Below, piece by piece: positions 36,188 through 43,387 of a stretch of DNA of 64,000 nt; the first letter of the stretch is position 1, and the number at the start of each line of letters is the position of its first letter. The DNA comes from Holophaga foetida DSM 6591 (GTDB taxonomy: Bacteria; Acidobacteriota; Holophagae; Holophagales; Holophagaceae): positions 1,478,000-1,541,999 of the forward strand of contig NZ_KI912268.1 in NCBI RefSeq assembly GCF_000242615.2. The letters run 5' to 3'. The position numbers were made by a program, and so were the translations under genes. The notes below the pieces were generated by a model that searched no databases, was not told where the DNA came from, and worked only from the letters and a program-made list of their open reading frames with translations.

Positions 36188-36487
36188 ATGGCGAACAACC
36201 TGCGTTTCGAATGGGACTCCGACAAGGACCTCACCAACCAAAAGAGACACAAGGTCTCGTTCCAAGAAGCCTCAACGGTATTCCTCGACGAAAACGGCCT
36301 GTTGATTGACGACCCCGATCACTCCCAAGAGGGAGATCGGTTCATCCTGCTGGGCCTTAGCTCATCACTTCGCGTGCTTCTTGTATGCCACTGCTACCGG
36401 GCGACCGGCGACACCATCCGCATCATCTCCGCCCGCAAAGCTGATCGCCAAGAACGCAACGGATACATCAAAAGGGTGCACCCATGA
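36188..36487 (+). CDS. brnT: BrnT family ribonuclease toxin
   Basis: A 99-residue toxin of the BrnT/RelE-like RNase fold. LRFEWDSDKDLTNQKRHKVS, FLDENGLLIDDPDHSQEGDR and TIRIISARKADRQERNGY are the three classic BrnT blocks. An in-frame ATG nine bases earlier is possible, but neither has a ribosome-binding site; 36188 suits a leaderless start. The downstream gene overlaps by four bases (ATGA). In this type the toxin gene precedes the antitoxin, as here. Confidence 0.9.
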   Translation: MANNLRFEWDSDKDLTNQKRHKVSFQEASTVFLDENGLLIDDPDHSQEGDRFILLGLSSSLRVLLVCHCYRATGDTIRIISARKADRQERNGYIKRVHP

Positions 36488-36717
36488 GAAAGCACTACGA
36501 TTTCTCCAACGCCAAGCCCAACCCCTACTCCAAGCTACTCAAGAAATCGGTGACCATCCGCCTCGACGAGCCCACGCTTGCCTACTTCAAGTCACTGTCC
36601 CAGGAAATGGCTATCCCCTACCAAACTCTGATCAATCTCTACCTCAGAGAATGCGCGGCTTCCCAAAAGCACCTCCGATTGGCCTGGGAATCTCCCCACG
36701 AGCCGAAATCGGCCTGA
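36484..36717 (+). CDS. brnA: BrnA-family antitoxin
   Basis: A 77-residue protein starting inside the brnT stop. SVTIRLDEPTLAYFKSLSQE is a ribbon-helix-helix strand and helix, followed by AIPYQTLINLYLRECA, the second helix. It should bind BrnT and repress the operon through the palindrome before brnT. Confidence 0.88.
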   Translation: MRKHYDFSNAKPNPYSKLLKKSVTIRLDEPTLAYFKSLSQEMAIPYQTLINLYLRECAASQKHLRLAWESPHEPKSA

Positions 36718-36725
36718 CCAAAAGC

Positions 36726-36748
36726 AACCCCGCGCGGGGTTACTTGGT
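36726..36748 (-). terminator. Hairpin after hydF, terminator copy 2
   Basis: AACCCCGC/GCGGGGTT is an exact 16-base palindrome (36726-36741), with GCTTTTGG following on the minus strand just past the hydF stop. AACCCCGCGCG then GGGTTACTTGGT also matches the hairpin at 36079-36104, so brnTA lies between direct copies of one element. Confidence 0.65.
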
Positions 36749-36750
36749 CT

Positions 36751-37962
36751 TTAAAGGATCGCCGCCTCCGGGAAGGGCCCCAGGGCGCGCTCGAAGATGC
36801 CAAGCGAATAGGCGATGGTGAGGCCGTAGTTGGTGAAGGGAACCCCCGCCATCCTGGCCCGGTGGATGCGGCTCAGCATCTCCCGGCGGTTCCCGGTGCA
36901 GTTGCCGCAGTGGATGATGAGCTTGTAGGGGCTGAGGTCCTGGGGGAAGTCCCTGCCCTGGGTGTGCTCGAACTCCAACTTGGCCCCCACGTACTGGGTG
37001 AGCCAGCGGGGGATCTTCACCCGGCCGATGTCCTCCCCCACGGGATGGTGGGCGCAGGTCTCGGCGATGAGGATCCGGTCGCCCCCCTTGAGCTTCTCGA
37101 TGCCCAGGGTCCCCCGGACCTGTTCCGTGAGCTCCCCCTGGAAGCGGCTCATGAGGATGCTGAAGGAGGTCATGGGCACCTCGCGGGGCACGTCCGCCGC
37201 CACCTTGAGGAAGGCCTGGGAATCGGTCACCACCAGGGCCGGGGGCGTCTTCAGCCGATCCAGGGCCCGGCGCAGCTCCCGCTCCTGACACACCAGGGAC
37301 ATGGCCTCCCCGTCCAGAAGGTCCCGGATCGTCATGACCTGGGGCAGGATCAGGCGCCCCTTGGGGGCCTCCTTGTCCACGGGCACCACCAGCACTGCCA
37401 CCTCGCCGGGGGGCACCAGGTCCGCCACCAGGCGGCGGTTGTCGAAGAAGTCCGCCGGGGCAAGGCGGAGCAGCCCTTCCCGCACGTCCAGGATGCCTGT
37501 CCCGGTGGAGGCGGAAACGACCACCACCCGGGTGCCCTTGGCCGCCAGGGCCTCCTGCTCCTCGGGGCTCGCGGCCTGGAGGTCCGCCTTATTGAGGACC
37601 ACCAGCACCGGCACCTTCCGGGACTTCAACTCCTCCAGCAGGCCCTCCTCAAAGGCGCCCCAGGCCCCGGCTTCGGTGACGATCACCCCCAGGTCCACCC
37701 GATCGAAGACGGCCTTGGTGCGCTCGATGCGCAGTTCCCCCAGGGCCCCTTCGTCATCCACCCCGGCCGTATCCACGAAGAGCACAGGCCCCAGGGGCAA
37801 CAGTTCCATGGGCTTCTCCACCGGGTCGGTGGTGGTGCCAGCAAAGGCCGAAACGATGGAGACCTGCTGGCGGGTGATGGCGTTCAGGAGGGAGGACTTG
37901 CCCACGTTGCGGCGACCGAAGAGGCCGATGTGGAGGCGAAGGGACTTGGGGGTGGTTTGCAT
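36751..37962 (-). CDS. hydF: [FeFe]-hydrogenase maturation GTPase HydF
   Basis: Scaffold on which the diiron subcluster of [FeFe]-hydrogenase is assembled. 403 residues: GTPase domain with P-loop GRRNVGKSS, G3 DTAG and G4 NKAD. A dimerisation domain follows, then the iron-sulfur ligands CAHHP and HCGNCTGNR. A finished GTPase plus this cysteine set is unique to HydF. It implies an [FeFe]-hydrogenase and HydE/HydG elsewhere in the genome. An ammonia-lyase gene and HAD phosphatase lie upstream on the same strand, separated from it by an insertion sequence. Confidence 0.95.
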   Translation of the reverse strand: MQTTPKSLRLHIGLFGRRNVGKSSLLNAITRQQVSIVSAFAGTTTDPVEKPMELLPLGPVLFVDTAGVDDEGALGELRIERTKAVFDRVDLGVIVTEAGAWGAFEEGLLEELKSRKVPVLVVLNKADLQAASPEEQEALAAKGTRVVVVSASTGTGILDVREGLLRLAPADFFDNRRLVADLVPPGEVAVLVVPVDKEAPKGRLILPQVMTIRDLLDGEAMSLVCQERELRRALDRLKTPPALVVTDSQAFLKVAADVPREVPMTSFSILMSRFQGELTEQVRGTLGIEKLKGGDRILIAETCAHHPVGEDIGRVKIPRWLTQYVGAKLEFEHTQGRDFPQDLSPYKLIIHCGNCTGNRREMLSRIHRARMAGVPFTNYGLTIAYSLGIFERALGPFPEAAIL

Positions 37963-37994
37963 GGGGGACCTTCGGATTGAGAAGCGGAGAGATT

Positions 37995-38021
37995 CTCACG
38001 CGGAGACGCAGAGGCGCGGAG
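37995..38021. repeat. Left arm of GCGGAG-type repeat, split by the insertion sequence
   Basis: CTCACGCGGAGACGCAGAGG plus seven more bases. It pairs with the right arm at 39184-39210 with 24 of 27 positions matching as reverse complement. The IS1595-type element sits between the two arms, as if it landed in the loop of this palindrome. Confidence 0.7.
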
Positions 38022-38050
38022 TCCAGGAGGTCCGACACCCATAACAGTAC

Positions 38051-39103
38051 CCGATTATCCATGTATCTCCGAAACCTCTGGGTGAGGCGGGTTTTGGACA
38101 GGATTTGTCGCGCCATGGGACCGAACCTTCGAGTCATGGGGGTGTTCCATGGCGATCAATCGGATCCAGTTCCAGAAGGGTCTGTCCTTTCGGGATTTCC
38201 AAGCCCGGTATGGCACAGAAGTGCAGTGCAGGGACGCAATGGTGAAGGCAAAGTGGCCACACGGGTTCCAATGCCCGAAGTGTGGTAGTGGCGGGGCTTA
38301 CTTCTTGGTTCCTCGGCAGTTGTTCCAGTGCAAGGCTTGCCACCACCAGACATCTGTCACCGTGGGGACCGTCATGGAGTCCAGCCACCTCCCACTGAGG
38401 ACCTGGTTCGAGGCCATGTATCGGCTTTCACACGGCAAACACTCGATTTCTGCCCTGGAACTCAAGCGTTATCTGGGTGTCAGATACCCCACTGCCTACT
38501 ACCTGAAGCAGAAGATCCTTTGCGCCATGAGTGCTGCGGAATCGAGCCGGAAGCTCAAGGATCGGGTTGAGATCGATGATGCCTATGCGGGTGGAGCTAC
38601 CCACGGAGGCAAGCGTGGCCGTGGGGCTCCCGGGAAGCAGCCCTTCCTGGTTGCGGTCCAAACAGCGATGGAGAACCACAGGCAGGTCATCTATACCGTG
38701 CTCAAAGCCGTGACGGACTTCAAAATTGAGACGATCGAGGCATGGGCCAAGAAGGCCCTGGACCCTGGAACTCACGTCGTATCGGATGGCCTTCACTGCT
38801 TTCGTGGCGTGGCCGCATCTGGAGCCTCCCACGAACCCATCAAAAGTGAAGGGGGTTGGAAGGGTTCCAAGATGGAGGCCTTTCAGGCCGTGAACACCGT
38901 CATCTCCAACCTGAAGGGCAACATCCTCGGCGTCTGTCGCTGGTGCAGCGCCCGGCATCTGCCCAGATACCTTGCCGAACACCAGTTCCGTTTCAATCGC
39001 CGCTTCAACCTCCAGGCCATCTTCCCTGCCTTGTTCGCCGCAGTCACAAATACCCCGCCTCACCCTGTCCGCCTCCTGGTTTCGGAGGCATGTGGATAAT
39101 CGG
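38051..39103 (+). mobile_element. IS1595-family insertion sequence
   Basis: About 1.05 kb. The ends carry inverted repeats: CCGATTATCCA (38051-38061) and TGGATAATCGG (39093-39103), with further matches inward (TCTCCGAAACC on the left against GGTTTCGGAGG on the right). ATAACAGTA occurs immediately outside on both sides (38041-38049 and 39104-39112) and is a likely target duplication; the exact boundary is off by a base. One intact transposase gene. Confidence 0.85.
38149..39099 (+). CDS. IS1595-family transposase
   Basis: A 316-residue transposase. The N-terminal zinc ribbon is CPKCGSG and CKACHHQ. A DDE-type catalytic domain follows (VEIDDAYAGGATHGGKRGRG is the first Asp and the GGK/RG loop typical of the ISXO2-like DDE domain; VVSDGLHCF holds the second Asp). 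The frame is complete, so the element may be active. It faces against hydF, HAD and aspA. Confidence 0.93.
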   Translation: MAINRIQFQKGLSFRDFQARYGTEVQCRDAMVKAKWPHGFQCPKCGSGGAYFLVPRQLFQCKACHHQTSVTVGTVMESSHLPLRTWFEAMYRLSHGKHSISALELKRYLGVRYPTAYYLKQKILCAMSAAESSRKLKDRVEIDDAYAGGATHGGKRGRGAPGKQPFLVAVQTAMENHRQVIYTVLKAVTDFKIETIEAWAKKALDPGTHVVSDGLHCFRGVAASGASHEPIKSEGGWKGSKMEAFQAVNTVISNLKGNILGVCRWCSARHLPRYLAEHQFRFNRRFNLQAIFPALFAAVTNTPPHPVRLLVSEACG

Positions 39104-39183
39104 ATAACAGTATCCCTTGCCGGGTGCCGGATGACATCCATCCGTCGATGGATGCCTCTACCCGGAGCCAGATGTCCTTCTCC

Positions 39184-39210
39184 CTCCGCGTCTCCGCGCC
39201 TCCGCGTGAG
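39184..39210. repeat. Right arm of GCGGAG-type repeat
   Basis: CTCCGCGTCTCCGCGCCTCC plus GCGTGAG. This is the partner of the arm at 37995-38021; see that entry. Confidence 0.7.
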
Positions 39211-39217
39211 CCCCGAA

Positions 39218-39724
39218 TCAGCTCCTCTTCAGGATGCCCCAGGCGGTCAGGAGCCCCTGGAGGTGATCCAGGTGGTGAAGGGTGGCCATGTGTGCACCCG
39301 TGCGTTCCTCGGAGTTGTGCTCGTTGAACCAGACGGCCCGCATCCCGGCGGCCCGGGCGGCCTCCACGTCCTCCTTGTAGTTGTCCCCCACCATCACCAC
39401 CCGATCCGGCGACACCTTGAGCTCGGCCAGGATCCGGCGGTAGAAATCAGGAGAGCCTTTGTCGAGCCCCAGCGCCAGGGGGGAATAGATCCGCTTGATG
39501 AAAGCATCCAGCTCGACCCGGGCCAGGGCCTCCCGGATATCGGCTTCGTCACTCTCCTCGGCCCGGGTGGCCAGGGCCACGCCCACCTGTCCATGGATCT
39601 GATGGAGGGCCTTGCGGGCACCCGGAACGGCTTCCACCCTGCGCCAGTCCTTCATCTTCCCCTTGGAACCAGGGAAATCCCGCATGAGGGTACCCCCCCA
39701 GTCGAAGAGGACCCAGGCATTCAT
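39218..39724 (-). CDS. HAD-superfamily phosphatase
   Basis: A 168-residue hydrolase. Motif I is LFDWGGTL, where the first nucleophilic Asp and the following position differ from the usual DxD (Asp-Trp-Gly), which is common in this subgroup. Motif III/IV is VVMVGDNYKEDVEAARAAGM. The start overlaps the stop of the ammonia-lyase upstream (TCAT on the plus strand), so both are translated together. Substrate unknown. Confidence 0.88.
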   Translation of the reverse strand: MNAWVLFDWGGTLMRDFPGSKGKMKDWRRVEAVPGARKALHQIHGQVGVALATRAEESDEADIREALARVELDAFIKRIYSPLALGLDKGSPDFYRRILAELKVSPDRVVMVGDNYKEDVEAARAAGMRAVWFNEHNSEERTGAHMATLHHLDHLQGLLTAWGILKRS

Positions 39725-41109
39725 CGGGGACTCCCAAGGCGCCCCACGGCCTCGGGGCTGGTGAGCTCGTGGAACTGCTCCTCGGTGAACAGTCCCTCGG
39801 CAATCCCCCGGTCCTTGACGCTGCAGGCCGAGAGCTGGGCCCGGCCCACCAGGGCGCATAGGGGCTCGTAACCAAGGAGGGGCAGCAGGGCCGTGGCCGA
39901 TGCCGTGCAGTTCTCCACGGTGGTCCGACAGCGGACTTCGTCCGCCTCGATGCCATCAATACAATGGCGGCGGAGGATGTCACAGCCCCGCGCCAGGAGG
40001 TCCAAACTCTCCAGGAGACAGTGGGCCACCAGGGGCATGAAGGGATGGAGCTCCAGGCTGCCCATGGAGATGGCGAAGGAGAGGGCCTGATCGTGGGCCA
40101 TGGCCATGATGGCCGCCTGGGTCACCGCCTCCGGAATCACGGGATTCACCTTGCCGGGCATGATGGAGCTCCCGGCCTGCCTTGGCGGGAGTTTAAGTTC
40201 CCCGACCCCGGCCTCTGGGCCGCTGGAAAGGAAGCGCAGGTCGCCGCAGATCTTGATGAGCGTAGTGGCCAGGGCCTTCAGGAGCCCCGAGACCTCCACG
40301 AAGGTATCGGCGTTCTGGGTAGCCTCCACCAGGTTGTCGGCCCGGGCCAGCCCCAGCCCGGTGATCTGCCGCAGCTCGTCCACCACCCGGAAGATGTACT
40401 GCCGGGGCGCCGCCAGCCCAGTGCCCACCGCCGTCCCGCCGAGGTTCACCACCCTCATGCGCTCCTCGCTCTTGGCCAGACGCCAGCGGTCCCGGTTCAG
40501 GGCCTCGGCATAGGCCCCCATTTCCCGGCCCAGGGTGATGAGAACGGCATCCTGCATCTCGGTGCGGGCGACCTTAACCACATGGGCGAAGGCCCTCTCC
40601 TTGGCCTGGAAGGACTCCTGGAGGGCCAGCACCTGGCGTTCCAGTTCCCGCAGCCCCCAGATGGCGGCCACCCGCAGGGCCGTGGGGAAGGTGTCATTGG
40701 TGCTCTGATGGAGGTTCAGGTGATCCGAAGGGGAAACGAGAAAGTATTCCCCGTGGGGCCGACCGAGGAGTTCCAGGGCCCGGTTGGCCAGGACTTCATT
40801 CACCGCCATGTTGGTGCTGGTGCCAGCCCCCCCCTGCAGGGCGTCCACCGGCAGATCCCCCACCAGAACGCCTGCCAGCAGTTCCCGACAGGCCCGCTTC
40901 ATGGCCGGGACCAGGTCCGGGGGCAGAAACCCGAGGGATTCGTTGGTCTGGAGGGCCGCCAGCTTCACCGCCCCGAAGGCCCGCAGCAGTTCGGGGTGGA
41001 CGGGGCGATGCAGAAGGGGAAAGTTCTCCATGGCCCGGAGGGTATGGATGCCATGGCGGACCGGATCCTCCAGCGACCGCTCCCCCAGGAAATCCCGTTC
41101 AACACGCAT
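39721..41109 (-). CDS. aspA: Aspartate ammonia-lyase
   Basis: A 462-residue member of the aspartase/fumarase family. The signature is GSSIMPGKVNP; LHQSTNDTFPT and GGAGTSTNMAVNEV supply substrate-binding residues. Aspartase and fumarase are hard to tell apart by eye. A role with hydrogenase maturation is suggested by proximity to hydF, a pairing I recall from other genomes, so aspartase is preferred. Followed by the overlapping HAD gene. Confidence 0.8.
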   Translation of the reverse strand: MRVERDFLGERSLEDPVRHGIHTLRAMENFPLLHRPVHPELLRAFGAVKLAALQTNESLGFLPPDLVPAMKRACRELLAGVLVGDLPVDALQGGAGTSTNMAVNEVLANRALELLGRPHGEYFLVSPSDHLNLHQSTNDTFPTALRVAAIWGLRELERQVLALQESFQAKERAFAHVVKVARTEMQDAVLITLGREMGAYAEALNRDRWRLAKSEERMRVVNLGGTAVGTGLAAPRQYIFRVVDELRQITGLGLARADNLVEATQNADTFVEVSGLLKALATTLIKICGDLRFLSSGPEAGVGELKLPPRQAGSSIMPGKVNPVIPEAVTQAAIMAMAHDQALSFAISMGSLELHPFMPLVAHCLLESLDLLARGCDILRRHCIDGIEADEVRCRTTVENCTASATALLPLLGYEPLCALVGRAQLSACSVKDRGIAEGLFTEEQFHELTSPEAVGRLGSPR

Positions 41110-41152
41110 GCCACCCCCACTCTCAACAGGATAAGGGATATTGGCACCCCGC

Positions 41153-41223
41153 TTTCATCCTGTACATCCTGCCCATCCTGTTCTCCATCTTTTCAACAGG
41201 ATGGGCAGGATAGACAGGATGAA
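41153..41223. repeat. Palindromic CAGGAT-type intergenic repeat, copy 2
   Basis: 30-base arms (41153-41182 and 41194-41223) with two mismatches; the core ATCCTGCCCATCCTGTT matches copy 1 at 30163-30231. An AT tract (taattaattaaataattt) follows. It lies between the divergent aspA and plsC genes, so it is not a simple terminator. Confidence 0.85.
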
Positions 41224-41336
41224 AAAATAAATAATTAATTAAATAATTTCATCCACACATCCTGTGGAGCCCCAACCACTGGAAGGAATCCTGGGCTCCT
41301 GCCCCTGAACTGGGTTTCAATAGAGGTGGAGGTTTT

Positions 41337-42083
41337 GTGAAAAGCTGGCGACAGAATCCGGTCTGGAAGGCATTTCTGGTGGTCTGGGGGCTGGTGAGCG
41401 TCTGCCTGACAGCCCTTGGGGTCCTGATAGCCGCCATCTTCCTGGGGCCCAAGCGGGCCTTCTTCACGGTCGCCCCCCTGTGGGTGCGCCAGATCTTCCC
41501 CCTCTGCGGCGTGAAGTGGAGCGTCCGGGGCTGGGAGGATCTGCCCGAGGAGATCCGCAACGGCAAGCAGCCCGTGATCTTCATGTCCAACCACGAAAGC
41601 CATCTGGACCCTCCCTTCCTCATCCACGCCATCCCCATCCCGGCGGTCTACATCGCCAAGAAGGAGGTCAAGTGGATGCCCCTGGTGGGCTGGGCCGCCT
41701 GGGCCGCCGGCACCATCTTCATCGACCGGGGAAACCGCGAGAAGGCCGTGAGGAGCCTGCGCTTGGCGGCGGAAGAGATCCGGGGCGGCAAGAACGTCCT
41801 GATCTTCCCCGAAGGCACCCGCACCCGGAACGGGAAGCTGGGTTCCTTCAAGAAGGGCGGCTTCAACCTTGCCATGGACGCTGGCGTCCCCATCGTTCCC
41901 CTGGCCACCGTGGGTGGTTATCGCATCCTGCCAGCCGACAGCCTCTCCCCGAGCCCCGGACGCTTCGATGTCCTTTTCGGCCAGCCCGTCCGCCCCGGAG
42001 ACTACCCCGACCGGGAAGCCATTCTGAGCGAGGTCCGCAACCGGATCAGTGACCTGAGGGAAAGGGCCGGACAGGAAGCCTGA
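41337..42083 (+). CDS. plsC: 1-acyl-sn-glycerol-3-phosphate acyltransferase
   Basis: Membrane-bound enzyme making phosphatidic acid. 248 residues with an N-terminal membrane helix (LVSVCLTALGVLIAAIFL). The NHESHLDP (HX4D) catalytic motif, GTIFIDRGNREKA and FPEGTRTRNGKLGSFKKGGF (phosphate-binding) follow in the usual order. GTG start with GGAGG 4 bases before it. Confidence 0.93.
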   Translation: MKSWRQNPVWKAFLVVWGLVSVCLTALGVLIAAIFLGPKRAFFTVAPLWVRQIFPLCGVKWSVRGWEDLPEEIRNGKQPVIFMSNHESHLDPPFLIHAIPIPAVYIAKKEVKWMPLVGWAAWAAGTIFIDRGNREKAVRSLRLAAEEIRGGKNVLIFPEGTRTRNGKLGSFKKGGFNLAMDAGVPIVPLATVGGYRILPADSLSPSPGRFDVLFGQPVRPGDYPDREAILSEVRNRISDLRERAGQEA

Positions 42084-42142
42084 ACAGCGTGTCCGTCGAC
42101 AGGAACGGAAGCGACGGGCTGGGCTTCAGCTCCATCACCTGG

Positions 42143-43054
42143 CTATCTTTTGACGCCGTGCTCCGCTTCGGCGGACGCTGAGGTGATCACCCGCTCCAGA
42201 GCAGCATCCAACCCCTCTTCGGGATCCCACACCGGCAGTTCCGGCCACTGGTTCCGGAAGAAGGTGGTCTGGCGCTTGGCGTAGGCCTGGGTCTCCTGGA
42301 CGATGCGGGCTTCGATTTCCTGGGGGTCGCCGCCCTCCAGCCAGTCGAGGTAGCCCAGGGGGCGGAGATCCCGGAGGAGGTCTTCCTGGCCAGCCTCCAC
42401 CAGGGCCTGGACCTCCAGCGGCCAACCGGCCGCCACCATGGCCCGCACCCGGCTCTGGACACGGTGCCGCAGGGCCTCCCGCGAGGGCAGGACCAGGAGG
42501 GCCCGCCACCCCGCGGGGACGCCTGGACGCACACCGTCCAGCAATTCCGAAGGGCGTCGCCCCGTGGCCAGGTGGAGGGCCAGGGCCCGCTGGATGCGGG
42601 AGCGGTCATTGGGGTGGATCTGGGCCGCCCTTTGGGGGTCCACGGCCTGGAGGTAGCGGTGAAGCCTGGGCGCCCCCAGGCGCTCGCACCAGGAGCGGGT
42701 TCGATCCTGGATGGCTTCAGGCACCTCCGGCAGATCACTGAGCTGGTTCCAGATGCCCCGCAGATAGAGCCCGGAACCCGTCACCAGGACGGCCCGGGGG
42801 CAGCCCGACAGCCAGCCCCTCACCAGCCTGCCGAAGGCCTGGGGATTCAGGCGATGGGAGAGAGGCAATTCTCCGTATCCCAGGTGGGGCACCCCCCCCT
42901 GCTCCTCCGGGCTCGGCTGGCCGGTGCCGATGGCCAAGCCCCGGTAGGCCTGGAAAGGATCCCCGTTGACCACTGTGGCCTCCAGGCGCCGGGCCAGGGC
43001 CGCCGCCAGGGCGGACTTGCCGGAGGCGGTGGGGCCCAGGATGGCGATCTTCAC
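42143..43054 (-). CDS. miaA: tRNA dimethylallyltransferase
   Basis: Puts the isopentenyl group on A37 of tRNAs reading UNN codons. 303 residues. AILGPTASGKSALAAALA is the P-loop, and VTGSGLYLRGIW, DRSRIQRALAL and KRQTTFFRNQW are family blocks. GTG start at 43054, overlapping the stop of a small gene. It is the last gene of an apparent purF - small protein - miaA operon. Confidence 0.94.
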   Translation of the reverse strand: MKIAILGPTASGKSALAAALARRLEATVVNGDPFQAYRGLAIGTGQPSPEEQGGVPHLGYGELPLSHRLNPQAFGRLVRGWLSGCPRAVLVTGSGLYLRGIWNQLSDLPEVPEAIQDRTRSWCERLGAPRLHRYLQAVDPQRAAQIHPNDRSRIQRALALHLATGRRPSELLDGVRPGVPAGWRALLVLPSREALRHRVQSRVRAMVAAGWPLEVQALVEAGQEDLLRDLRPLGYLDWLEGGDPQEIEARIVQETQAYAKRQTTFFRNQWPELPVWDPEEGLDAALERVITSASAEAEHGVKR

Positions 43055-43386
43055 AGCAGCCTCGGCAGGATGCGGGCGGCCTGATCCCGGGCCAGCTTGG
43101 CCGCATCCAGGGCGTGCTCCATCACCTCGGCAGGGTCCTGACGCTCCGTGAGCAAGGCCTGGCACTGGTTGCGCAAGTGCGCCACCTCGCCCCCGGGATC
43201 CGGGAGATGGCGCTCCGCCCCCGCCTCCAGGATGGCCAGGAAGCAGCGGAGGGCGTCGCAGGCCGCCGTGATGGCGGGGGCGGGAGAGCAGCCGGCCCGC
43301 AGGGCCAGGGCTGCCGCCAGCAGCCGCAGCCCGTCTTCGAACCGCGACTGCAGTGCCCCGGCGGGTCCCGATGAGGACAGGCTCAC
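43051..43386 (-). CDS. Small helical protein, HEPN-like
   Basis: A 111-residue alpha-helical protein, GTG start one base after the purF stop and overlapping miaA. LRLLAAALALRAGCSPAPAI, then CDALRCFLAILEAGAERHLP. The pattern of two helices with a basic residue near the start of the second recalls HEPN proteins, but the RX4-6H RNase motif is not clear. Function unknown; position suggests translational coupling only. Confidence 0.5.
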   Translation of the reverse strand: MSLSSSGPAGALQSRFEDGLRLLAAALALRAGCSPAPAITAACDALRCFLAILEAGAERHLPDPGGEVAHLRNQCQALLTERQDPAEVMEHALDAAKLARDQAARILPRLL

Positions 43387-43387
43387 G

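Noticed and set aside
36862..37980. Long plus-strand frame opposite hydF
   Set aside because: Histidine- and glycine-rich antisense product; hydF has all motifs.
39721..41109. Class II fumarase as identity of the ammonia-lyase gene
   Set aside because: Not excluded by the signature, but the closeness to hydF and the general sequence favour aspartase; left as an alternative.
39964..41238. Long plus-strand frame opposite aspA
   Set aside because: Shadow frame; aspA carries the lyase signature and a normal start.
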